A stretch of 24,472 nucleotides of DNA from Bact-19 sp038319215 (lineage in GTDB: Bacteria; Bacteroidota; Bacteroidia; Bacteroidales; ML635J-15), in assembly GCA_038319215.1 (NCBI GenBank), contig JBBQCZ010000045.1:1-24472 (forward strand), written 5' to 3'. A program made the translations under genes and the position numbers. Positions 1-7,222 of the stretch are shown here, in pieces. The notes beneath the pieces are model-generated. The model was not told where the DNA came from. It did no database searches and worked only from the letters and a program-made list of their open reading frames with translations. Within the stretch, counting starts at the first letter, position 1. Every line of letters starts with the position of its first letter.

Positions 1-332
1 TGTGAAGCTGGAAAACATGCTCCTACCGCTGCAATATTAATGTTTTTTGCAGTCAAATTTGATTTTACTGTTGTTACTAAAGCTGGATATACGCAAATGG
101 CTGCAACGTTTTTGTAGTTCGGAAAATGTTTATTAAAATCATTTACCTTTTCTGTCATTGCCTTAATTTTAGCTGTAGTGTCGTTTGTGTTTAGGCTGGT
201 AAGATCTATTAAATTAAAAATATTAATTAGATTTTCTTTAGTTTTATAGTCCTTAACTTTTTCTTTTAATTCATTGATTTTAGAATCAATAACTTCTTTT
301 TGTGGTGCTGTGCTGTAATTAAAGTCTTTCAT
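1..332 (-). CDS. deoC: deoxyribose-phosphate aldolase, N-terminal part (cut by window edge)
   Basis: The first 110 codons of a minus-strand gene are visible, starting at ATG 332-330. The rest lies before position 1. The visible part ends in a beta-strand block, AAICVYPALV, followed by AVGACFPAS, which matches the VCVYP and GFPSG blocks of class I aldolases of the DeoC family. The long N-terminal extension before this block is typical of Bacteroidota DeoC. DeoC cleaves 2-deoxyribose-5-phosphate to glyceraldehyde-3-phosphate and acetaldehyde in deoxynucleoside breakdown, in the cytosol. The Schiff-base lysine lies outside the window and cannot be checked. The ATG follows the stop of the mazG-like gene after one base, so the two are probably translationally coupled. 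Confidence 0.88.
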   Translation of the reverse strand, partial: MKDFNYSTAPQKEVIDSKINELKEKVKDYKTKENLINIFNLIDLTSLNTNDTTAKIKAMTEKVNDFNKHFPNYKNVAAICVYPALVTTVKSNLTAKNINIAAVGACFPAS

Positions 333-333
333 A

Positions 334-657
334 TTATTTAAGTTTTTCGTTTTGTATATGTCTTAAATTGTCTCTTTCTGTTTTCTTTTTTATATTGTTT
401 TCTAATGCTGTTGTTAGGTCTATTCCAGTTTGATTTGCCATACATAAAAGTACCCATAAAACATCTGACATTTCTTCTTCTAGATTTAATATTTCTCCCG
501 GTTTTGTCGATTGTTCTCCATATTGCCGTGAGATAACTCTTGCCATCTCTCCTACTTCTTCAGTTAAAACAATCATATTTGTTTTTATGTCGAAATATCT
601 TACACCGTAAGTGCTAATCCATTGATCTACTGCTATTTGCGCTTCTTTAATTGTCAT
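334..657 (-). CDS. MazG-type nucleotide pyrophosphohydrolase
   Basis: A 107-residue, all-helical protein with the MazG/dUTPase-like metal-binding signature: E34-x2-E37 (within LTEEVGE) and E62-x2-D65 (within EEEMSDVLW). Members hydrolyse (d)NTPs to (d)NMPs and pyrophosphate, either as house-cleaning enzymes or with a preference for one nucleotide. The single short domain is that of MazG-like proteins rather than the two-domain E. coli MazG. Its ATG (657-655) directly abuts the stop of the lipoprotein gene (660-658), and its stop is one base from deoC. It therefore sits inside a tight operon with D-aminoacyl-tRNA deacylase and deoxyribose-phosphate aldolase, consistent with nucleotide clean-up and salvage. 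The true substrate cannot be told from sequence. Confidence 0.85.
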   Translation of the reverse strand: MTIKEAQIAVDQWISTYGVRYFDIKTNMIVLTEEVGEMARVISRQYGEQSTKPGEILNLEEEMSDVLWVLLCMANQTGIDLTTALENNIKKKTERDNLRHIQNEKLK

Positions 658-1053
658 TTATATGCATTTATATATCCAAAAATTCTGCTCTGTCGTAAAA
701 TTAGGTTGTACAATAAACAAATTCTCTTCATTTATTATTGGATAAGACCTGATACAAAGATAATAATTTCCTGGTTCTAATTTAACACTGAAATCCCCTA
801 TACTCGACATCGTACTATCTGAGATATTTAGGAGTTGATTTATAGGACCTGCAAATGTGTCTTTTACTGCGGAGTTTACAAAATGAATATAACCTGAATA
901 TGGATTATATGTCCATGTACTTTGATCAAAAATACAACTGCCTTCACCATATTGAATGCTACCTGTAATACCAGATTTTATTGAGTTTGTTTCGCAGGAC
1001 ATGAACGCTGTAAATGCTGCAATAACTATAATAATTGCGATTTTAGTTTTCAT
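658..1053 (-). CDS. small predicted lipoprotein of unknown function
   Basis: A 131-residue protein. Residues 1-20 form a lipoprotein signal peptide: basic MKTK, a hydrophobic core IAIIIVIAAFTAF, then a lipobox-like MSC with the lipidated Cys at about residue 20. The mature part is short, polar and beta-rich, with no domain I recognise; it could be a small immunoglobulin-like or transthyretin-like fold. The start codon overlaps the dtd stop in a TAATG arrangement and its own stop touches the next ATG. It must therefore be co-transcribed with three cytosolic enzymes, although it should be exported to the periplasm or outer membrane. No function is proposed. Confidence 0.75.
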   Translation of the reverse strand: MKTKIAIIIVIAAFTAFMSCETNSIKSGITGSIQYGEGSCIFDQSTWTYNPYSGYIHFVNSAVKDTFAGPINQLLNISDSTMSSIGDFSVKLEPGNYYLCIRSYPIINEENLFIVQPNFTTEQNFWIYKCI

Positions 1054-1505
1054 TATATTCTGTTTTTTGAGTCAATAATTATTGTTACTGGACCATCGTT
1101 ACAAAGGCTTATTTGCATGTCTGCTCCGAATATTCCAGTCTTTGTTTTTTTATTTAGAAGTATGTCAATTTCTTGAATAAAACTTTCGTAAAGTGGAATC
1201 GCAATTTCTGGCCTTGCTGCTGCAATATACGAAGGGCGATTTCCTTTTTTTGTGCGTGCGTGCAAAGTAAATTGACTTATCGTTAATACGTCAAGATTTT
1301 TTTCAATGCAAGAATGGTTCATTACTCCTTCTGTGTCATCGAAGATTCTTAAATTTACAATTTTATTTGTAAGCCACGATATGTCTTCATTTGTGTCATC
1401 ATGTGTTATTCCTAGAAAAATTAGTAGCCCCAAGTTAATGGAAGAGATATTTTCTCCATTTACTTTTACATTCGCTTCTTTAACTCTTTGGATTACTGCT
1501 ATCAT
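1053..1505 (-). CDS. dtd: D-aminoacyl-tRNA deacylase
   Basis: A 150-residue protein of the usual Dtd length that begins MIAVIQRV, as in the family. It carries both diagnostic motifs: SQFTLHA (residues 77-83, catalytic SQxxL) and NDGPVT (136-141), the GPVT cis-proline element that screens chirality. It removes D-amino acids, and glycine mischarged on tRNA-Ala, from tRNAs in the cytosol. It is the first gene of a four-gene minus-strand operon (dtd, lipoprotein, mazG-like, deoC) with overlaps of one base or near-zero gaps. The upstream 56-bp spacer contains a parS-like palindrome. Confidence 0.95.
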   Translation of the reverse strand: MIAVIQRVKEANVKVNGENISSINLGLLIFLGITHDDTNEDISWLTNKIVNLRIFDDTEGVMNHSCIEKNLDVLTISQFTLHARTKKGNRPSYIAAARPEIAIPLYESFIQEIDILLNKKTKTGIFGADMQISLCNDGPVTIIIDSKNRI

Positions 1506-1545
1506 TTTTGTAAGCTAAAGTGTTGATAATTAATAGGTTAACCAA

Positions 1546-1561
1546 TGTTCCACATGGAACA
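1546..1561. promoter_or_regulatory. parS-like palindrome, copy 1 (one deviation from symmetry)
   Basis: TGTTCCACATGGAACA lies in the short spacer between the adenine deaminase stop and dtd. It differs by one base from the perfect palindrome at 3325-3340. The classical ParB site is TGTTTCACGTGAAACA, so the core spacing and outer TGTT/AACA are kept. Assignment to ParB is inference; it could be a site for another dyad-binding protein. The AATG/CATT flanks extend the symmetry by two bases on each side. Confidence 0.5.
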
Positions 1562-3190
1562 TTATTCAAAAAGGTTTGTGAATTCAAATTTAGTTACATC
1601 AAATAATCCTTTATCTCCAATTTTGAGTTTCGGGATCACCAGTAAGGCCATAAAAGATAGGGTCATAAATGGTGATGTAAGCTTTGATCCATTTGCTTTT
1701 ATTACGGTATTTAGTTTTTCGTAAATATCGGCAACCTCTTGCGCTGGTTGCTGTGTCATTAGTCCAGCAAATTCTAATTGTAAAGTGTAATAATCTTTTT
1801 CTTTTACGTAAGTAAGGCCTCCTTTTTGGTCAATTATTTCATTTATTGCATTGCAAATATCGGTGTCGTTACATCCCATTGCAATAATATTGTGACTGTC
1901 GTGAGCTATTGAAGTGGCAATTGCTCCATGCTGTAATCCAAATCCATTAATAAAAGCTACTTGCGGTTTTGAGTTTGCTGTGTACCGATTGTAAACTACA
2001 ATTTTCAAAATGTCGTGCTCAATGTCTGATACAATATTGTCATTAATAACATTTGGCTTTGTGGTGAAGAAATTTGTAACTAATTCTTTGTCGATTACTT
2101 CTATTACTTTTATTTTGGTTTTTTCGGGTTTTATGGCAATTTGGCTTTCTGTAATTTTTGAAGCTAAAAATTTATTTACTGGTTTTACTTTTGGAGTGTC
2201 AAATAAAATGCGTTTATTTGAGTAAACCGTTTGACCATTAATAATTGTTTCTAAAATTGTAAAGTCTTTAAGATTGTCGACAATAATAAAATCAGCAGGA
2301 TCATTTTTTTGTAAAAGTCCAACTGGTAGGTTATAATGTTTCACAGGATTTACACAAGCCGTAAAAAGTAGGTCAAAAATGTCAATTTTGTGTTTTAAGC
2401 CCAATTTCAATATTTTGTTTATATGGCCATATTTAATAAGGTCGTCTGGATGTGAATCGTCAGTGCAAAGCATCACCATAGTATTGAATTTGGAAATTAG
2501 GGGGTATAATTCCTCAAAATTGCGCGCAGCTGATCCTTCTCGAATTAAAACTTTCATTCCTAGCTTTATTTTTTCAATTGCTTCGTCAATTGTAAAACAT
2601 TCGTGATCAGTCGAAATTCCAGAGTCAATATATTTTTTTAATTGGTCTCCTGAGATTCCGGGAATATGTCCATCTATTTTTGCACCGTATTTTTTTGCAA
2701 TTAGTAATTTTGCGTGAACATCTTTATCATCAAATATAACACCTGGGTAATTCATCATTTCTCCAAGTACTAATAATTTATGTTTTGCAAATAAATCGTC
2801 GATGTCTTCTGGACTTAAAATTGCACCCGAAGTTTCGAAACCTGTAGCCGGTACACAAGATGGTGCACTATAGAAAGTTTTTAAAGGTGTGAGTTCAGAA
2901 TTTTTAATCATAAACTCCACTCCTTCTTTTCCAAGTACGTTTGCAATTTCGTGCGGGTCGGTTACAACTGCGACTGTTCCATTTTGTATTGCAAGCTTTG
3001 CGAACTCAGTTGGAATAAGCATTGAACTTTCTATATGTACATGTGCATCTATTAATCCTGGAACAATGAACAAGTCGCTCAAGGTTTCTTTTTCATTTAT
3101 TTCTGTAATGTGTCCGTCTTCAACAAGTACTTCACCTTTAAATATTCTTCTTGTAAAGAGGTCAACGATATTTCCTTCAAATTTTTTCAT
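1562..3190 (-). CDS. ade: adenine deaminase (AdeC/Ade type)
   Basis: A 542-residue amidohydrolase that deaminates adenine to hypoxanthine plus ammonia for purine salvage, in the cytosol. Visible active-site elements in order: GLIDAHVHIES (H50 and H52, metal), GEMMN (E144, bridging ligand region), DGHIPG (H175), DHE (H196) and CTDD (D244). The C-terminal ~190 residues form the extra beta-rich domain typical of AdeC, including an AHDSHN stretch. The length matches bacterial AdeC (about 540-590 residues). No TAnnTTTG promoter was found in the 154-bp upstream spacer, so transcription may read through from mnmG. The gene is bracketed by two parS-like palindromes. Confidence 0.93.
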   Translation of the reverse strand: MKKFEGNIVDLFTRRIFKGEVLVEDGHITEINEKETLSDLFIVPGLIDAHVHIESSMLIPTEFAKLAIQNGTVAVVTDPHEIANVLGKEGVEFMIKNSELTPLKTFYSAPSCVPATGFETSGAILSPEDIDDLFAKHKLLVLGEMMNYPGVIFDDKDVHAKLLIAKKYGAKIDGHIPGISGDQLKKYIDSGISTDHECFTIDEAIEKIKLGMKVLIREGSAARNFEELYPLISKFNTMVMLCTDDSHPDDLIKYGHINKILKLGLKHKIDIFDLLFTACVNPVKHYNLPVGLLQKNDPADFIIVDNLKDFTILETIINGQTVYSNKRILFDTPKVKPVNKFLASKITESQIAIKPEKTKIKVIEVIDKELVTNFFTTKPNVINDNIVSDIEHDILKIVVYNRYTANSKPQVAFINGFGLQHGAIATSIAHDSHNIIAMGCNDTDICNAINEIIDQKGGLTYVKEKDYYTLQLEFAGLMTQQPAQEVADIYEKLNTVIKANGSKLTSPFMTLSFMALLVIPKLKIGDKGLFDVTKFEFTNLFE

Positions 3191-3267
3191 GGATATATTA
3201 TTTTTATTTTTATTTTTTTGTTACAATGCATTCGTTATTCTCAGGCTACGTATTCTTGTATTTTTTC

Positions 3268-3312
3268 GTTGGCTGATTCGTCCGCCGCGGCGGAGGCGAA
3301 GTCGAAGCCAAC
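3268..3312. repeat. GC-rich imperfect palindrome (REP-like)
   Basis: The outer arms GTTGGCT (3268-3274) and AGCCAAC (3306-3312) pair perfectly. They enclose TTCG/CGAA and a perfect 14-bp palindrome TCCGCCGCGGCGGA (3281-3294). The block is much more GC-rich than its surroundings. On the plus strand a T-rich run follows, but no plus-strand gene ends here. On the mnmG strand the sequence after the hairpin is A-rich, so it is a poor terminator for mnmG. It resembles in style the CTTCGACTCCGCT-type hairpins at 19465-19538. Confidence 0.6.
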
Positions 3313-3324
3313 TTTTTTTATTTT

Positions 3325-3340
3325 TGTTCCACGTGGAACA
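3325..3340. promoter_or_regulatory. parS-like perfect palindrome, copy 2
   Basis: TGTTCCACGTGGAACA is a perfect 16-bp palindrome ending five bases from the mnmG stop codon. It differs from the classical ParB-binding parS (TGTTTCACGTGAAACA) by one symmetric base change. From general knowledge, parS sites cluster near replication origins and are often close to gidA/mnmG. ParB binding is inferred; parA/parB are not in this window. Confidence 0.6.
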
Positions 3341-3344
3341 CACA

Positions 3345-5222
3345 CTACCTCCCAAGGAAAACCAGTAATACACTGATATCTGATGGAGACACCCCGCTAA
3401 TTCTCGAAGCTTGACCTATTGTTTTGGGATTTATTTTAATTAATTTTTGTCGAGCTTCTGTTGAAAGCGATTTTAATTCAGCATAATTTATTTTATTACG
3501 TATCTCTATATTTTCTAATCTTTTCAATTTGTCAGCAATTAGTTTTTCTCTATCAATATAACCGGAATACTTTATGAGAATTTCAGCAGCATCGATAATC
3601 TCTTGAGACTTTTCTCCGTAACTTTCTACAAGTTCTTTAAGTTTTGGGAAAGCTTCAATTAAATCATTAACCTTAATTTGTGGTCTGCCTATTACCGTAG
3701 AAAGTTTTATACTCTGCCTTAATTCTGTAGATCCAAGTTCTTTAAGAATGTGATTTACTGTTTCTGGTTTGCAGCTTTGAGTGCTGAAGAAATGTATTAG
3801 TTCATCTCTTTGTTGAAGTTTTTTCTGAAGATTTTCAAAGCGCTCTTTTGATGCTAAACCAATATTATAACCAAGTTCTGTTAATCGTACATCTGCGTTA
3901 TCTTGGCGAAGTAAAATTCTAAATTCAGCTCTTGATGTAAACATTCTATATGGTTCGTCAACTCCTTTTGTTACTAAATCATCTATCAATACTCCAATAT
4001 AAGCTTGGTCACGATTTAAAGTAAAATCTGGTTTTTTATTTATTTTTAAGTGTGCGTTTATTCCTGCCATAAGGCCTTGTGCTGCAGCTTCTTCATATCC
4101 TGTTGTTCCGTTTATTTGTCCGGCAAAATATAAATTTTCAATTAATTTTGTCTCAAGTGTGTTGAAAAGTTGAGTTGGGTGAAAGAAGTCGTATTCAATT
4201 GCATAGCCTGGTCTAAATATTTTTACGTTTTCAAAACCTTCAACTTTTCTAAGGGAATCAAGCTGAACTTTCCATGGCAATGATGAAGAAAATCCATTTA
4301 AATAGTACTCTATAGTCGTCTCTCCTTCTGGTTCTACAAACAATTGATGACGGTCTTTATCAGGAAATGTTACTAATTTTGTTTCAATACTTGGACAGTA
4401 TCTTGGCCCAATACTTTGAATAGTACCATCATATAAAGGAGAATCTTCAAGTCCAGTACGCAAAGTTGCATGTACTTCTTCATCTGTGTATGCAATATAG
4501 CAACTTCTTTGTTTAAGAAAAACTTGATTGTAATTGTGTGTAAATGAAAATGGCATTATCAAACTATCTCCTTCTTGAGCTTGAAGTTTTGAAAAATCTA
4601 CTGTTCTTCCATCAATTCTTACTGGAGTCCCAGTTTTCATTCGGTCTGCTGTAAATCCTAATTTGACTAGATTTTCTGTTATTCCATAAGATGCTGGTTC
4701 TGATATTCTACCTCCTTTTAATTTAATTTGACCAATATGCATAAGGCCATTTAGAAAAGTTCCAGCTGTTAAAATAACTGATTTTGACTTAAAATTAACA
4801 CCTAATTCTGTTTTAACACCTGTAATTTTGTTGTTTTCAACTGTAATTCCAGTAACAGAATCTTGCCAAAAGTCTAAATTTGGTAGCGACTCAAGTGTAT
4901 TTCGCCACTCAGTGCTAAAAACCATTCTGTCGCATTGTGCTCTTGGGCTCCACATTGCGGGACCTTTCGACATATTTAGCATCCGAAATTGAATCATCGA
5001 TTTGTCAGAAATTATTCCAGAATATCCGCCTAATGCATCAATTTCTTTTACAATTTGTCCCTTTGCAACGCCTCCCATAGCTGGATTACACGACATTTGT
5101 GCAATTTTGTTCATGTCAATTGTAATCAGTAATGTTCTGCTGCCAAGATTTGCCGCCGCTGCCGCTGCTTCGCATCCCGCGTGTCCTGCTCCTACAACGA
5201 TTACATCGTATTCTTCGTTCAT
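3345..5222 (-). CDS. mnmG: tRNA uridine-5-carboxymethylaminomethyl synthesis enzyme MnmG (GidA)
   Basis: A 625-residue FAD enzyme of the normal family length. With MnmE it installs the carboxymethylaminomethyl group at wobble U34 of several tRNAs. The N-terminal dinucleotide-binding motif is GAGHAG (residues 11-16). It is followed by the family block MSCNPAMGG, the GTFLNG segment, the YEEAAAQGL block, the TSRAEFRILLRQDNAD block and the C-terminal SRISGVSPSDIS segment that contacts MnmE. The gene starts 26 bases after the stop of the TPR-phosphatase gene. A TAATTTTG box (5247-5240) in that gap suggests its own promoter. Confidence 0.97.
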   Translation of the reverse strand: MNEEYDVIVVGAGHAGCEAAAAAANLGSRTLLITIDMNKIAQMSCNPAMGGVAKGQIVKEIDALGGYSGIISDKSMIQFRMLNMSKGPAMWSPRAQCDRMVFSTEWRNTLESLPNLDFWQDSVTGITVENNKITGVKTELGVNFKSKSVILTAGTFLNGLMHIGQIKLKGGRISEPASYGITENLVKLGFTADRMKTGTPVRIDGRTVDFSKLQAQEGDSLIMPFSFTHNYNQVFLKQRSCYIAYTDEEVHATLRTGLEDSPLYDGTIQSIGPRYCPSIETKLVTFPDKDRHQLFVEPEGETTIEYYLNGFSSSLPWKVQLDSLRKVEGFENVKIFRPGYAIEYDFFHPTQLFNTLETKLIENLYFAGQINGTTGYEEAAAQGLMAGINAHLKINKKPDFTLNRDQAYIGVLIDDLVTKGVDEPYRMFTSRAEFRILLRQDNADVRLTELGYNIGLASKERFENLQKKLQQRDELIHFFSTQSCKPETVNHILKELGSTELRQSIKLSTVIGRPQIKVNDLIEAFPKLKELVESYGEKSQEIIDAAEILIKYSGYIDREKLIADKLKRLENIEIRNKINYAELKSLSTEARQKLIKINPKTIGQASRISGVSPSDISVLLVFLGR

Positions 5223-5239
5223 TTTTATTGTCTTTTTGG

Positions 5240-5247
5240 CAAAATTA
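5240..5247 (-). promoter_or_regulatory. candidate -7 box for mnmG
   Basis: TAATTTTG, read on the minus strand, fits the Bacteroidota -7 consensus TAnnTTTG. It would place the transcript start about 10-13 bases before the mnmG ATG. The -33 element would fall inside the end of the upstream gene and is only T-rich, so support is moderate. Confidence 0.4.
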
Positions 5248-5248
5248 G

Positions 5249-7171
5249 TTAAAATTTTATTCCTATTACTAAAATATCGTCTGTTTGTTCAATGTCTAAT
5301 TTCCATTCATTTAGCTTATTTTGCAAATAATCTTTAGATTCCTCTGGAGTCATTGCAGCACTAGCTTTTAGATATTCTCTGAAACGCTGATATTTTAGCT
5401 TTTCTTTTGTCTGAAATTTAAATTGATCTGGGTAACCATCACTAGATAGAAATATGTAATCTCCTTTTGATACTTCAAATGAATTTTCTTCGAATTGTGT
5501 ATCTTTAGCATAACCGATAATTTCTATATTAGTTTTTATTTCTATTAATTTTTCTTCTGCAGAAATGTATTTCCATATTTTGTGTTTAGAACCAGAGTAT
5601 GAAATTTTGTTTTTTTCAATGCAAATAATACTAATACTTAGTGATTCTCCTTTTAATGTATCACTTCTAGTAATATAATCAAAATATCTAGTATTAAGTT
5701 CATTAAGAAGTGTTTTTGTATTGGAATATGTACTCGTTAATCTGTTTATAAGTTCAATACCAATTACAGATAGAAATCCGGCAGAAATACCATGACCAGT
5801 GCTATCTGCTAGAGCAATTATTGTTTTATTTTCCTTTGTGCTTAGGTGGTAGAAATCACCCCCAACAGTAAATTTTGGGAGATCGAGGATAAAGTAATTT
5901 AGCGAAATGTCATTTTGATTATTTATCATGCATGAATTTTGTATTACCCTAGCATATTGTAAGTTAGCAGATATTTCATCATCTTTTAATTTAAGTAATG
6001 TATTGGCATTTGAAAGTCGTTTATTTAAAGCAGATTTATTTTTTAACAAATTGAATAATAAAGTTATAAGTATGGATATCGAAAGTAATACTACAATCAA
6101 AATATAATTAATTTTATTTTTTTGCTTTATTTCAGTGTCCTTAGCTTTTGATTCTAGATTTATTTTGTCAACTTCATATTTGGTTTTTATATCTTTTATT
6201 TTCTCATCTAGTTCCTTAGTGTAAATGCTATCTTTAAGAGAATGATACCGATTTAGATATTCAATCGCTTTTTTATAATTAGATTGCTTGAAAAATAGTT
6301 GATATGTGGTGTAGTACAGGCTTTTTCGTGATTCAATATAAGCCATTTTTATGTTTATGCTGTCTGCCTGATTTATAAGTTTTTCTGCTTCATTATAATT
6401 GGCTTCAGTTATTTCTATTTCTGCTAGATTGTTTAGTATTGTTGCTTTGCAATAAGTATTTTCTAAACTATCAAAGTAGTACATCGCACTGTAATAAGAA
6501 TTTCTTGCTTCGGAAAGTTTATTTTGTTTGAAAAAAACGTAGCCAATGTTATTGTATATGCCTCCAATTTCTGCCGAAAACTCTGTTTTATTATTGCATT
6601 CAGCTAAAATATTTTTGTAGTATGTTAATGCTAAATTATAGTTTCCTTGCATTACGTACAGGTTTCCAATATTAGTTAAAGACTGTATAATACGCTTACT
6701 ATCATTACATTTGTAGGCATAATTTAAAGCGATTGTATAATTATTTAGTGATAATTCATATTCTTGCGTGTATTGGTAGATTATTCCAATATTATTGTGC
6801 GTGATTTGAAGGAGATCATAATCATCTGAATTTTTTAGTAATTCAAGTGCGGTCTCGAATGCTTTTAGTGATTTCGCGTAATCTCCTTTTGTAAGATAGG
6901 TTGAGCCGAGAATTATATTAGAATTCACAAGGTCACTAGGGTTATTGTATAATTTTGCAAAGTGAACCGCTTTTTCGGAGTACATTATACTTTGATCACC
7001 GGATGAGTCAATGTATATATCTGCAAGATCGCAATAAATACGAGATTTTAGCGAATCTGGACTGGTAATCAGCGATTTGTACAAGTCTAAAGAAGATTTT
7101 TGAGCCGCCAAATTTGTTAAAAATAAAGTTAGAAAGATAAATCCCGTTATGGTTACAAATGCTTTTTTCAT
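5249..7171 (-). CDS. TPR-repeat sensor with cytosolic SpoIIE-type (PP2C) serine phosphatase domain
   Basis: A 640-residue protein in three parts. Residues 1-24 are a signal peptide (hydrophobic core ITGFIFLTLFLTN, AAQ cleavage region). Residues about 80-320 are tandem tetratricopeptide repeats, with recurring NNIG, TNIGNLY and NNLAEIE helices. A single membrane span at 355-374 follows a short coiled linker. Residues ~405-640 form a PP2C/SpoIIE phosphatase with the metal aspartates in place: GGDF (437-440), LADSTGHG (454-461), SSDGYPDQ (576-583) and TDDIL (630-634). The expected topology is periplasmic TPRs and a cytosolic phosphatase acting on a phosphoserine protein such as an anti-sigma antagonist. 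No partner switch genes are adjacent, so the substrate is unknown. It follows the ettA terminator by 17 bases with no clear promoter. Confidence 0.9.
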   Translation of the reverse strand: MKKAFVTITGFIFLTLFLTNLAAQKSSLDLYKSLITSPDSLKSRIYCDLADIYIDSSGDQSIMYSEKAVHFAKLYNNPSDLVNSNIILGSTYLTKGDYAKSLKAFETALELLKNSDDYDLLQITHNNIGIIYQYTQEYELSLNNYTIALNYAYKCNDSKRIIQSLTNIGNLYVMQGNYNLALTYYKNILAECNNKTEFSAEIGGIYNNIGYVFFKQNKLSEARNSYYSAMYYFDSLENTYCKATILNNLAEIEITEANYNEAEKLINQADSINIKMAYIESRKSLYYTTYQLFFKQSNYKKAIEYLNRYHSLKDSIYTKELDEKIKDIKTKYEVDKINLESKAKDTEIKQKNKINYILIVVLLSISILITLLFNLLKNKSALNKRLSNANTLLKLKDDEISANLQYARVIQNSCMINNQNDISLNYFILDLPKFTVGGDFYHLSTKENKTIIALADSTGHGISAGFLSVIGIELINRLTSTYSNTKTLLNELNTRYFDYITRSDTLKGESLSISIICIEKNKISYSGSKHKIWKYISAEEKLIEIKTNIEIIGYAKDTQFEENSFEVSKGDYIFLSSDGYPDQFKFQTKEKLKYQRFREYLKASAAMTPEESKDYLQNKLNEWKLDIEQTDDILVIGIKF

Positions 7172-7187
7172 GGTATTCTTAAATTAA

Positions 7188-7217
7188 AAAGGGAAAACCG
7201 TTTGAAGTTTTCCCTTT
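7188..7217 (-). terminator. rho-independent terminator after ettA
   Basis: An 11-bp perfect stem, AAAGGGAAAAC paired with GTTTTCCCTTT, with an 8-base loop. On the minus strand it is followed by TTTTTAATTT. It begins six bases after the ettA stop codon. Confidence 0.85.
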
Positions 7218-7222
7218 ATGTT

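Noticed and set aside
3268..3312. Terminator of mnmG
   Set aside because: On the mnmG strand the hairpin is followed by an A-rich stretch, not a U-tract.
2889..3376. Plus-strand open frames over the adenine deaminase start and spacer
   Set aside because: They are antisense shadows without a recognisable domain or start context, and they run through the palindromes.
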